DNA from: Anisus vortex
Lineage: Eukaryota > Mollusca > Gastropoda > Planorbidae
Assembly: GCA_949126835.1 (NCBI GenBank)
Contig: OX421498.1
Span: 29,245,081 to 29,309,080, forward strand
Direction: 5' to 3'
DNA: 64,000 nt
Shown here: one piece after another, positions 1-13,400 of the stretch
Layout: the number at the start of each line of letters is the position of its first letter
Numbering within the stretch: the first letter of the stretch is position 1
The notes under the pieces: model-generated
Databases searched by the model: none
Told to the model about the DNA's origin: nothing
Seen by the model: the letters and a program-made list of their open reading frames with translations, nothing else
Position numbers and translations under genes: made by a program

Positions 1-952
1 TGAACAAAACAAAAAGATGTTATGTTTTCTATGTAATTGTAAAAAATGTAACCAGTAATATTTTTTTAAATTTATTTATTAATATGGCAAAAAAAAAAAG
101 GAAACATACCAATAATAAAAAGGGTTTATTATTTAGAATCTTAATATTTAGAATCTATAGACTTTTTTGTTTGGTCTATATATTATGTGGTTATAACAGT
201 TGATGATAACTTTAACAAAAAATAGCTGTACCAACAAGTGTATTGTTATTCTTTGGTAATATAGAGGAAAGGAAAATAATGGGAGGTGTCCATGCATTTC
301 ATTACCAATAGATGATTTGCCTTTACAATTGGTGGCATAAGACTATTCAGACAGTATTTTTTTTACAATCAATCATGATATTCAGCATGAAAAGGCAGTC
401 AGTTATTCAACAATCAGAAACAAACAGCTAAAAATAGATAATAGACCAAAGGTTTTACAGACAAGACTTTTTTTTTCTTCTTCTTTTATATATATATATA
501 TATATATTATATTTAGATGAAGAACCAAAACTTGAAGTGATCCAGCAACCAATAGAAATAAAAAATTAACCAATAAATACAGCCTACGATTTTGGAAAAT
601 GACTGCCAAATAGACTGATTTCTCTTTAATCTGTATCTCATTGATGCACATTTTTAAATTGTTGAAAAGACAGCAATGAGAGAAATGCTTGGGAAATATT
701 TGATTTATACAAGTTTTACATCTTGAGTAAATACAATTAAAAAAAATAAATATAATGTATGAATAAGTTGAAGGATATAAAAAAAACAACTAGCTGGTTA
801 GTAATTAAATGAGGCCAAGAAGGATATCACACTTTCTAGATCATTCTTTTTAATTAAGATCATAAACATGGATGTTTGAAAGGGCATCTTTTCTTGATAG
901 TCTTGATATTTATTTTGACACTGACCATTTCTTTTTTTTTTCACCCTGTATA
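1..952. other. AT-rich flank downstream of the 1-33 kb gene
   Basis: No exon-like sequence is visible. The stretch is AT-rich, with a TA microsatellite around 487-507 and several homopolymers. It lies 3' of the stop codon at 1062 on the minus strand, so its right-hand part is probably 3' UTR of that gene and the rest is intergenic. A minus-strand reading frame at 403-789 is low-complexity and has no splice or homology support. Confidence 0.5.
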
Positions 953-958
953 TTTATT
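953..958 (-). promoter_or_regulatory. candidate poly(A) signal AATAAA
   Basis: The minus strand reads AATAAA about 104 nt after the stop codon at 1062-1064. Further copies occur near 126-131, so the cleavage site used cannot be fixed from sequence alone. Confidence 0.35.
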
Positions 959-1061
959 TATAAGACATTTTTAGCAATCTCCTTATGAGCATTTTTTCTG
1001 TTAGCTACAAATTATTTGTGCATTCAGTGTGATAACCTTCCCAGGCCCTCAAGGCAACTAT

Positions 1062-1412
1062 CTACCTTTGCCCATATGTGGCATGCATATCATCTTCTGC
1101 ATAATGTGGAGGGGCCGCAAAGTCACCAGAGCGGGGGTCGCCACCATTGAAATTCTGGTGGCCGTCGGGAATGTAAGAGTCATCCCTATCGTCGTAATAA
1201 TCCTGGTAGGGGGGCAGGTTGTGGTAGGGTGACTCCCGCTCATAGTGACCCCGCCCCTCCACATCACCGCCATCTACACTGGGTGGGGCGTAATCAGTGG
1301 GTGTTATAGACCTTGCGGGCTGCGGCGATGCCCTCATCTGGGGGTCAGACCTGTATATATTGCCACTGCTGCCGTAGGGTGCTCCGTTTGGAATATCTGC
1401 ATAGAGTTTTAC
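1062..1412 (-). CDS. terminal coding exon of the Tyr-rich tail protein
   Basis: The exon starts after the acceptor ...TTTCATCCAG in phase 0 (VKLYADIPNG...) and runs 116 codons to TAG. It is GC-rich against AT-rich flanks, as expected for coding sequence here. Visible motifs are NIYRSDPQMR, SPQPARSITP, ESPYHNLPPY, QDYYDDRDDSY and the end HATYGQR. Tyrosines in acidic context suggest kinase or SH2 docking sites, which is inference. A later acceptor (CTATGCAG, 11 nt inside) would break phase with the upstream exon, so I chose the first. Confidence 0.75.
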   Translation of the reverse strand, partial: VKLYADIPNGAPYGSSGNIYRSDPQMRASPQPARSITPTDYAPPSVDGGDVEGRGHYERESPYHNLPPYQDYYDDRDDSYIPDGHQNFNGGDPRSGDFAAPPHYAEDDMHATYGQR

Positions 1413-4400
1413 CTGGATGAAACCCAAAATAACAATGGAAAATTAAATTTAAACCAAGGGTACACTGAAAATAACAAAATACTTATCATGATCTACTTAT
1501 CATATTACAGTAACAAAATACTTATCATGATCTACTTATCATTATTCAGTAAATTCAGTTAACTATGTATCAGATATAGATTTATTTAATTCAATAAACT
1601 ATTTATCATTTTTGGCATTATCAATATAAGGATTATTATATAACCTTTTTTTGATCACAGTTTGGGAAATAATTTGTGAGTATGGTACATCAGTAGATGG
1701 ATTGCTAAGAAGGGAGGAAAAGAACATCTGCAAAATTGCCCCGCACTGGATGCCACAGAGAAAAAGAAAGAGAGGTCAGCCGAAAGTAACCTGGCGTAGA
1801 ACAATAACTGAAAGAATTTGGGAACTCCTAATCACAATCAGTATCGTCACACTTGACAGACTAGGATGGAAAGACTTTGTTGCTGCCCTATGCGCCAATG
1901 GCGTTATGGGCAGTAAGTACATCAGTAGAACTTCAGTGAAAATAAATACATGTAATGAGTTTTGAGAAAAACCAAATTAGAAATTTAGAAAAGTTCTTGA
2001 ATTTTGATGTTTCACTGGTTATACTTTTCTTACAACGAAGTGCTTCATCGGCCTGTAGCCAAAATTATAAAACTTTTCCCATTCTTTATTTCATAAGTGA
2101 GCTTAAACTGAATAAGGCAATGTGCAGCATTTGTCTGCTAGGCCTTTCAAGTGGAAGAACATCAGCATGCAGAAAGTATTAAGACTCACCCCTCGGTTCC
2201 TGTCACTGTGAATTGATTGCTCACTGTGCCTATCAAATGACGTGTTGCTCCTGTGATTTCCATCGTACCCCCCTCCTCCACCGCTCCCACCACTGTAATA
2301 GGGATGGTGGGGAGCAAATCTGTAGGGGTCATCGTGTATGTCCTCCATTTCTGGCTTTTCTCTGAGGTGAAAAAATAAAAAAAATAAAATAAAAACGCTG
2401 CTATGTTTAGGGTGATCAGACGGATGCAATAATGTAGTCATGACATAAACTTTTTATGACAAAACGAAACAAACATTTTCTAGACCTGGCTATATTTCTG
2501 TGATTTAAACAACCCTGAAATGTTCTTTATTTACAACTTAATGTAGGAGGTGGGGAGGAGGAACTCAGCAAACATTAAGATGTTGTTCTCTCTATTAGTG
2601 TAAAAAATTGTGGATTTTACACAGGCATTTGATCATTAAAGGTTCATAATTCAATTAGCCCTCACTGAAGGAAGGGAAATAGGATGACAATAAATTACTT
2701 TTTTTTATTTTTCTACTTTAACTGTAGTTTCACCAGTTTTCTATTTCATTATCTGGGTATAATTTAAACTTGTGTGTGCAATTAAATACAAATACAATAA
2801 AAAGACAAGTTTTCAAAGCAATGATGGCCAATTAATAATGAGTCACAATGTAAATCTTTGTATGTTGTGACTTTGAGTTTCAGATTATTCATTCAAGACA
2901 ATCAAAATATTTTAGAGAAATGCTCTGGTAACTATGGTATTTTAAAAATTCTTTTTTTATTTCAAAGACCATGAAATCAAGGCCAGGTTCCTTTATCCGT
3001 TAGTTTACAGCTGGTTTTAAAACCATGGCTTTGTTTGGGCCTGCTTGCTTGTGTCAATCTTATTAAGGAACATTAGAACCAAAACAATTACCAAAGCAAG
3101 AAGCAATTATATTAATAAGCTAATAAATGATTTTCATAGACAATGGGCGCCAGTTATTTATAGTGACTAAAGCCAAGGGCTAAGAATTGTTTAGAACCAA
3201 CAGCACAATGCCAAGTGGAAGTAACTGCTGAGAAATACTCTATACCCAGAGAGACACACACCCATATTATACATCTATAGGTGGAATATGCAACCCATGC
3301 ATGTTACTTTACAGGGACCTTACTCTAAAGATCATTTTAAAAATCCAAAACATTTCCCAAACCTTTTCCTAAAGGACTAACTTATAATAACAACAAGAAC
3401 AAACCAATATATGTGTAAATTGTCTTTTGTAAATGTATAATAACAACCAGAACAAACCAATATATGTGTAAATTGTCTTTTGTAAATGTTAACAGGTAGA
3501 GTAGACGGTTCAAGGGCTATTCAACTACAAAGTTATTGATTATTAAAACTTTAATGATCGTTGTTTTGCTCTGCTTTGTACAGTAGAGTGAGCATTTTAA
3601 CAAAACCCATATAAAACCTGTTCCAGTAAAAGGAATGCCTTAATAACAATTGGGGCTGGTATGTTTAATATTAAAACTGTCAATACAAACATCCTTGTAA
3701 TTTTCCACCCTAATTAGGTCTACGACATAATTATTAGCATAGCTTTTGTGCCTCATTACAAATGATCTGTAGTCAACACACTCGCCAGTGACCTTTGTAT
3801 ACATCCTACCAATGAAATTCCAATAGCCTGGACTGAGAGGTTATTAATCAAACAGTGTACCCATGGATCAAACTGGCAACACAAAATGGCAATACAAGAA
3901 AACAAGCAAAACCTTTTTCTTGTTTTCAGCAATTGCGGCAACAACAGAGGATGTGACCATAATAGTTCTACAGCTTACCTGATAAAATCAGAAATAGAAG
4001 TACCTCTCTTGTCAAACTCTCTTCTGAAACAAAATAAACAAAGGTGACCATTGAGACATCATGGCAATGAATATTTTATTTTAAGGGAAGGGAGGGGTGA
4101 AAGGGGGGGGGGGCGGCTAAAGAGCTCAATATCAACAAACACAGTGGGCCCTTTAATGTCAACAAATAATGTCAATAACTAAAGGTTATGCAGCCCTTGC
4201 AATGAAATGTACACAGTTTAAAATACTGGACCATCTTCAGTCAGACAGAACACACAAAATATGCTTTTAAAAACATAAAGTAAAATTTCTCCCCAGCAAT
4301 GGATATTTGAATGTGATAGTATTTTCAGTTAAGCTACTGGAACTTTATTTAGATAATTTTATTTGATAGAAGCTTCAGATCATTAGGGCAGGAAATTTTA

Positions 4401-7400
4401 AAACCAGGATTTTATTTCTGGGCTGGAGGTGAAATCTACAGTTAAATGGATGAGTTTGAGCATAGAAATTCTCCCTCTAATTAGTTACATTATTTCCTTA
4501 CTTAGTCATGCATTTTTGGATGGGGTTGCAGTAAATCCTGTGACATACACACTTCCTGAAAAACTGCATGACAAAGAGTGGACAAGTAGATAAACAGCTG
4601 CACTTAGAGGGGAAGTGGTGTAAAATGCACTACATTATGGTCTGTGCATAATAACTAGCCATTTTTTTTTAAATTTTTTCTGGCCATTTTGAACAAAAAC
4701 AATTGCCACCAATGACAATAGGTACAAAAAAAATTGTAAACAAACATTTAGTAATAATACTCTCCATATGTTCATCTTGGTCATATTATACTCCTAGGCA
4801 ATTTCTTATGATATTTTCTCTTGAATGCAGTAAAAAAATAAAACAGCAACTTTTGTCAGTTTACAAGGAGTCCATTGAATGTCAGGGACATGTATTGTCT
4901 TAGAGCAATGGTTTCTTGTACAAATATGTTTTTACATGTAACAGAGAAAATGGATTTAAAGAAACAACATATAACAGCAATGGCATCATTTATTTGGCAT
5001 TTTATAGATGTTTTGGACAAAAAGAAAATAGCATTATGGTATAACAAATACTGGAGCCTGGGTTTTTGGATAATTACTACATCACTCATTCAGTGGAACA
5101 CTTTAAGTTTTTTTTTTCTCTATCATTTTGAAATTCCCATACACAAACATTGCTCAAACAAACAAACAAAACTTGGTTCAATATAGTAAGTAAAGTACCC
5201 TTCGGACCAAACTGATCATAGGGCGGGTGAAGCAGCATTCACCAGTTTCTGTGGCCACAACATGCTAGGGGAGGTGTGGCCAGCACAATGGCTAGTCACC
5301 TTTACTTTACCCCAGCTATAGTCAGGTACCCATCAGAGCTGGTTAGACTCAGGGACACCCTCAAGTCCTGGGAGAAAATCCTAGCTCCCACCAGGATTCA
5401 AACCCAGGACATTTGAATCGCCAGTCGAATGTGCTTCCGCTCGGCTAGCGTGCCCCATTAGTTCTATATAGGTGAGTGTTCATCTTATGTTAAACAGAAG
5501 TATATAACAGATTGTTCATGTTTTTAGTATATTGGTGAGTGTTCATCTTATGTTAAACAGAAGTATATAACAGATTGTTCATGTTTTTAGTATATTGGTG
5601 AGTGTTAATCTTATGTTAAACAGAAGTATATAACAGATTGTTCATGTTTTTAGTATATTGGTGAGTGTTAATCTTATGTTAAACAGAAGTATATAACAGA
5701 TTGTTCATGTTTTTAGTATATTGGTGAGTCCTGAGTGTTAATCTTATGTTAAACAGAAGTATATAACAGATTGTTCATGTTTGTAGAACTTATAGAACAC
5801 TTAGAAAAAAACAGAAATAATATAAGGAAACAACAACAAACAATGGAGTTATTACAAGACTTATTCATTATTTCAAAGGAAATATTTCACACTGCAATGT
5901 TAATGTCAGCTAAATTCCCAAACTTGCCCAGACTTTGGACAGTTTACGGGAACTTCCCCAAATGTTTCCCATCAGTATCAAACCCTGAACTTATGTATAT
6001 TATGAATGGGTAAAAAAGGTGGAAATTGTTTTTTTTTCTATGGCTGATAACATCATGAAATAAAATCTGATTCATTAAAAAAAGACCAAAGTCATGGCAA
6101 GATGTACACACTCACCTTCAACCAACAATATTATTACACATATTTTAAATCAACACATTGAGGCTCTTAGAAGTTACACATGATTTATAAACATATGAAC
6201 AACCAACTCGCTAACATCCCAGCATGCTTTTATTTAGAGGGGGTGGAAGGGGGTACTTTCATCTGTCTAAATACATCTTTTGATTATAAAAAGAAATGCA
6301 TCAAGGTTGTATGAAGTGTAAGCGAAGACCCGTGTGCCGTCTGCTCATTTTAAAATCACACACACACACTCAAAGGTGCACTTAGTGGGAGATAATTATG
6401 AGTGGATGACCTTGGCAAGAGCTGCACCCCATCATAAAAATCGATCGCTTTCTTTGCTACTACCGATATATTGATACATTCTTACGTCTACTAAAAAATT
6501 ACAGCTACCAATGGATCAAGCCAGTTAATCATCCGGGAAAGTTATGAATCAGATAAAGATTGAACATTAAAGACCAAGTGAAGAGGTTTTTGTCAAAGGA
6601 ACGAGATTTGGAATAGCCTCATACGGCAGTGACGTTTGAGAAAGAAAACAAATAAACAAAACTCGACGCTATAAATCTATATTTAACCATTTTGTTAAAA
6701 ATAAGAACCGGGAAAAGATTCAAAACATGTGGCAACAGATTCAAAACACGTGACAATATTCATTTTTCCTAGTCTAAATTCTTTCTCTTACGTCACTTTC
6801 CTATGTTGCCGGAAATAAAATCATCTCAAATGGCTACGAGATTTGGATTTGTCCTCCAAAAAACACACACATTTAAGTGCAAATATTGAACTAATTACTT
6901 AAAATTAATCTTTGATATTTTGTTTAAATGATTTTTATTAACATTCAGATACTGAATACACTATTTACTATCAAAATCTAATGTTAACTAAATTTTGATA
7001 AAAAGCTCTTCACTTGGTCTTTAAATACACACAATTTCAACCATGCTGTTATATTTCTATAATAAATGGGGGCATAACTTGGTAACAAATTTAAAATGTT
7101 CCATCAAGCACAATCTACATTTAGATGGATCTTATTTTACAATATTCGAATGTATAGCAGAATTGAGAAAGAGGGATGGAGTGAGTTGGGTGGGTGAGGG
7201 GGAGAAATGGAGAGAGAGAGAGAGAGAGAGAGGTGGCTGGAGGTGAAGGAGTTCGTAAGGGATAGAGCGAAGAGGATATACAATAAAATTCCATTCATTC
7301 TAAGGTTAGCTTTAGGGAAATTCTCAGCACACAGTCATCTCCGAGGTATACAAAAACACAAAAACATTCCAATTTTTACCGGGATCACAGGTGGATAGGG

Positions 7401-10400
7401 GAAACAACTAGTGTTATGGGAGGTAAGTAGGAGAGGAGTAGCGGGGGAAGGTAAGAAGGCGGCCTGTCATAGTACAGAGAAAAACGCACGTGATTGTGTG
7501 TGTAATGCTCACTGTTTGGACCAGCTTCCTGTTACCTGGTTGCTTTTGGACTAAGGGAAGAATCATGCCTAGCATATAATGTGGAGTTAACTCAAAAGAC
7601 GTAAACATTTAGTCAACTGCACACAGTCTACTCAGTGTTATTGACTAGACAATCTCGTCTGAGTTGTTGGCTTGTCAAATGTTTTATGTGCTCCTGTTCA
7701 GACGTGTGTACGCTCAAAACTATTGATTGCTATCAATGATCACCAGTGGACATCAGTTGTAATTATCCAATGACGACGACAAAGCGTACACACGGTGTTA
7801 AATAAGAATGTTTAAAAGTCAAGCTCAATAAATCCACAACGTATCGCCTATGCCAAAGTCTACAGCACAAGGATGTTTCTTCTTTCTAGTCAATTCTTAG
7901 ACATCTTGGCCTTTAACGCGAGATTATCATAAAGTTTGGAATTTCATTTACCGCGTCTGAAATCCTTAGTTTTTCATTACAGCCAAATATTGAAAAAAAT
8001 AAAAAAAAGTGGTTTGGAACTTTCGCGCTCTAGTTTATGAGTGGATTGCTTCTACATTCGACCGGGCAACAGATACAATACGAGAAAGCCACAAAAAGCG
8101 TCATCGCCCCCCCCCCTCCCCCGGTCGCAGATCACACACACACAAACCTAGCGTTTCACTGTTAAAACTTTACGCTAACACTGAGGACATTTCGCACACA
8201 GACCAAGTTGTTCTTTCTACTTCCTCCTCCTCCTGTCGCAAAGACAACCAAGTCCGATGACTTCTAGCGCCCCCCCCCCCTCATCTGTCACGCCGGAACC
8301 GCCAGTGTCTCCGTTTCTGCGGTGCCCTTGAAACCGTTGTGTACCCGTGCGTTGACACAGAAAGGAAAAGTGTGTGTGGGGGGGGGGGGGGGGGAAAGCT
8401 CATCTGTCTCCAGTCGTTCGCGGCGACACTAGCGCGTAACATGGGGGGGGGGGGGGCGGGCGGCGCCGGCGTACACGACGAGCACTGTTTGCTTTCTAAT
8501 GCCTCGATCGCTGACCGCCCACCCACCCCCCTCTAAGCCGCCGTTCGTGAACAAGGACACTGCTTGAAAAACTCACACTACTGTGCCAGATCTGCTGATG
8601 CAGCAGGACAGTCCGGTGGTGGCTACAATTAGTTCATGTCTCATGTTGTTTACCTTGTACAGTACTAAACGTGTACATTATATAACCTCGATATTGTCCT
8701 AGGGCCAGCGAAGAAGCGTTCACCGGTTTCCGTGGCCATGGCATACAACTACAAGGGGGATTGTGTAGCTACCGCAATGCCCAGCCGCCTTCACTTTCCC
8801 CAAGGAAAGTCAAGCTTTACTCTAGACCAGGGATCGGCAACCTTTTGCATATAGTGTGCCAAATTAGGATTTCCGAATCATTTATTAGGGTGCCAACAGC
8901 GTGAAAGTCAAACAGCTACAACTATATTATTTTTATAGGACAATTTATTTAGTGTCGTAGCAAGACCAAGTCCAAAAGAGACCAAAAAGAAAAGGAGCGT
9001 TATAGAGATAATCATTGAAGTGTTTTATTTTTAATAACAAAATCAACCTGTTTGTTATTATCTTTTTTAAATCCATTGTTTTATTTTTAATAACAAAATC
9101 AACCTGTTTGTTATTATCTTTTTTAAATCCATTCATAGCTAATACACAATTTCATTATTGAGCTTACACATTAATGGTTAATGTATCAACATATATATTT
9201 ACTTGTCAAGATATAGTTATAGCTCTATAAATTCATTATAGTTTGATCTCATCCTAACTGAGATTTCCGATAATATATTATTTAACTTTCGATAGCAAGC
9301 AACTATACTGTAATTGTAGTTAAGCGGAATTGATACGTAGTAATCACACACACACTGAGTAGTTAATGTAATGTTTAAAGTGTACATACAATTTCTTTAG
9401 GTATATAATGTTTATATTAAATTTTAAATAGACTATCTTATATGGTTTGTTCATTTTAAAGTTATACATCGAAAGAGTAAGCATTCTTTTACAAAAGGAA
9501 CAAAAAAGAAACATATTAGAAATATTCACGCAAAGAAAACGGGTAAATTGTCTCCCTTTAATTAAATTCTCCATATTTGATGCTAGTGATTCCAAACGAG
9601 TTTATCTTTTAATATAACTAGTGTTAATTATACATTATTATTTCTTTATACAAATTCAGCATTATGCTCTTTATTCAATGTGTAATTATATGTATAAAAT
9701 TAATTTATGTTGTAAAAAACATTTCCAAATTTTTAATTTTTATTAATAATTACAACATTACGAAATATAATGCTAGTATATAAGTCTCTTATATTTATTA
9801 CAATAATAGAACAAACAAATTTGTTTTAGAATTAATTATATTTATGCCTAATTTATAGAGATGAGCATAAACACACTTTCGAATGCAATTAGCATGTATC
9901 AATTAATGAGCGCCTTTTCCTTGAAGGCTCTTCGCTTATTGTTCAATGCCAGGTATTTATTTACTTACTTCTCCGTGGTCAAGTGTGAGTGTGTGAGTGA
10001 CCTCTTTGTATGCTTAAAATGCTCATGTGCGATAAAATATGTTCTCTAGTGTAAATTGAACTAAAAGCTGAAATAGACAATAGCAGATGACTTTCCTAAG
10101 CAGCTTTCAGATTTTCCCGAAAATCGTCACATTTCGACAGCCATTTTTCGGATGTTTAAAATAAAAAAATGTCAATATCCCTCCACCATAAAAAAATCTA
10201 GATCAAATTAGTTTGTAGTAAGATGATGCCAGCAAGGCTTGATGTGGGTATGGAGACATGCGTCCATGAACTTGAAAGTCTTGCCTTTGTTCAGAAAACT
10301 TCGCATTGAGTGCTTCAATGTACTTCTGAAAAAGCTCATCTATCGTAATTTGCCTTAAATTTGGGAAATAGTTAAATGTTTTGATGAGAGCTTTGCATAC

Positions 10401-13400
10401 AAGCATTCCTGAACTTAAGTTAAGCAGTACCGGTAGACGTCTAGTGCGATTCCTATATAGTTCACCACTCAGCAACCTTAATTATGCTGACGTACGTTAT
10501 TTTGACTTGCATTAAAATATCTCTCGCGTGCCACTGAAAATCGTTCTGCGTGCCAAGTTTGGCACGCGCGCCTTAGGTTGCCAACTCATGCTCTAGATCA
10601 GGGTAAAAAAATAATGGCGTTTATACTTGGATTCAAACCCTTGGCATGACACCCCTAAGCACTGCTTCTAGACCACGATAAACATGTGATTACGGGCGTG
10701 CTCGGGACGTGAAATGGGAGGCTCAGGGGCGACAATACGATCCGCCAAGTCTTTTACTATGGCCCTCACAGAGATTCCAACTGCAGTTTTATCATTCAAT
10801 TTATTAATATATTAATCAATGTAAATAGTAAATACATTTTCAGAATGTTTGGCCCGCCTAGTTGTATCCATATCTTTATATGGCACATAGATTGACAATT
10901 TATGATAAGCTAGGGTAGTAGGCATAACTTAAAGAATACCGGTATATACGCCTTCAATGGAAGGGGCATGCAGTTAAGGCCTCAATCACTGGCTGATTTA
11001 GTGGGCAACTAATACCACCCTCCCACAGTCACAATGTGTTTCCTTCATGTCTGTACATAGTAGACATTTTAGAGGCCCTAAAACTGTACCAAAATATTGA
11101 GAGAGAAAAAAAACGCTCCACTTTCCACCCTCTAGTTCTCTGTCAATTTTAAGAAGCGTGCGCTCGGGTAAAGAATCGTTTAAATAGGCCACTTCCAGGA
11201 AGTACTTAACAAAAGTCACACAAGAAGAACACTCACGCCAGATGAATGAAGGGGGGGGGGGGGGGAAGGGAAGTTGTATGTGTTTGTAGAATGGTGCAGG
11301 GGCGGGGAAACTAGGGAACACAGAAAATTTCTTTTTTAACCACAATGGCAGCGACCCAATATAACACTACTCATACCTATATATAAAATATAATATAACA
11401 TAATTTATGTCACTAATAGTTATTCGTTTGTGTGCTATCCCCTTGTCAATAATAGTCATACTAACAAACTCCACCCCAAAGTAGTAACTATTAAGGATCA
11501 ATGAGAATGCTAAAAAAAGTATTTTAATTTTTCGTTGAAACATATTAACACTTAATTTATGAGGAATAATTTTTTTTAAATTCAACCCAAAGACCTAAAA
11601 GACAAAAGTAATAAGAACGGTTTTTGAGAACCACGTGAACCACGTGTTGCTTTTCAATCTAATGGTTAAACATAAAGGCCGCGCAAATCTATCATTGCAC
11701 TTAAATCTAATGGCCAAACATAAAGGCCGCGCAAATCTATCATTGCACTCAAATCCAATGGCCAAACAATAAAGTGTACAAACTGGGAGACTTCTGAATT
11801 ATTTTCCACATATATTGTCCATGGACAGCAACACATAAATACACGAGTACAGCGAATTGACATCAAATCAATTTGAGTTTGACGATTATTTTGTTTTTAT
11901 TGTAATTTAGAATTTCAACCACTCTACGGATGCACTATGGTTCAATCGATGTAATCAGTTGTAAACAGGGGAGACAAAAAAAAAAAAGGAAAGAATCGAC
12001 ATTTTAGAATTATAATCTTAACAAAAACAACAAGTTTACAGACATATAAACTATAAACAGATGTAAGTTAACCCATAAAATACAAAGTGAAGCAAATACT
12101 TAAGTATGTGTAAATACATGTTTATGTGTACATACATGTAATATTTATGTGGACATGCATGTAATATTTATGTGGACATACATGTAATATTTATGTACAC
12201 ATATAGGGCGATTTAAACAATTCTATTAAACAGTTTAAACTCATCAAGCTCATCAGAGATCTATTCTGTTGTGTTTGTTGTCTTTAGTATACAAGTAGAC
12301 CTTCCACCATAGACATCGCATTGAAACAGCTAGCCTATGTAAAATGCACATCTATTTAACAGTATTCCATCTCTGTAATAAAAACAACCTCTTCAGCCAG
12401 TAGGAACGAGTGGCGTAAGAATGGATTGTGCAAGATGTAACAATGGATTGTGCAAGCGCAGAGATTAATTTACTTTTCAGATTTAAACTATTCTAGACAA
12501 CTTTACAATTCTAAAAGTAAGACTTCTTTCACTTGGCTTTCCGAATTTCTTGTATGCAACATGAACAGTTTTGGTGTTGCTGTTGTTTAAAATTGAAGGG
12601 GCCCAACCATTGAAACTCTTGCATAGGGGGCCCACAAAAACCTTGCTACGCCCTACGTATGAATAAAATAAAAACAGTATGAAATGTAGGACTTGAAAAT
12701 ACAAAATTTTGAAAATACATATCCAAAACACGTATGTTCTGTTTCACCACAAACAGGTTTTGTTTTTTAAAATTATATTCTCCCTCAAGCACAGTACAGA
12801 TAAACAAGCAGGATTGGTTTCTTTGTTTCCCCATTAAGAACACAATGGTCTAGGTTTTACTGTAATCCTTCTTTACAAAAACAGAATTCAAAGCGTTGGA
12901 AATCAGAAAGAACATTTGTTTGTGAAATACATGAACGATGGGATTAAAAAACAACATCACAACAACTTTTGAACAACTTATAGCCGATAGAATGATTATT
13001 GAATAAGGTTTTTATTTTAAAAGATATGAGTTGGCTGTTTTTTTTTATATTTAAATGAGTAGAACTTGCGCTAATGAACAAAGCTATCAAAATATAGCAT
13101 GGCGGAGATGTATGGACATCCATGCAGCTGTAGTTTATGCATTTTTTAAATAATGTAAAACATTTCTCAGATATAAATCATGTATCTACCAAAGCTTTAA
13201 ACATACAAACATAATGAAGGTATTAATATTAAATAAGGGTTTCCTGAAAGGATGTAGTTTCACCAAAGATCAGTGAGTTTCACACAAGTCAAAAAGTGAA
13301 TGCTTGCGTGATTTAAAAAATGTTCTTCCGGAATGGTCGTTATGGGGTGGTGGGGGGGGGGCGGTTTCGGGTTCTCTCTTCTGTGTAATTATCATAAGAC

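Larger units (their letters stand above)
8690..10683 (-). mobile_element. family A SINE split by a hAT-like insertion
   Basis: The SINE body occupies 8690-8827 (GTTTCCGTGGCCATGGCATA, then the CAATGCCCAGCCGCCTT block). Its tRNA-like part resumes at 10591-10683 (GGATTCAAACCC and CTAGACCAC on the plus strand). Between them sits the 1763-bp element at 8828-10590 with its target duplication. The SINE is therefore older than that insertion. Confidence 0.65.

Noticed and set aside
1029..1273. Other-frame ORFs over the terminal exon at 1062-1412
   Set aside because: Shadows of the supported exon, whose frame alone fits the splice phases.
8281..8536. Overlapping ORFs in the GC-rich stretch on both strands
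   Set aside because: They run through G and C homopolymers, giving poly-Gly or poly-Pro. No splice sites or homology.
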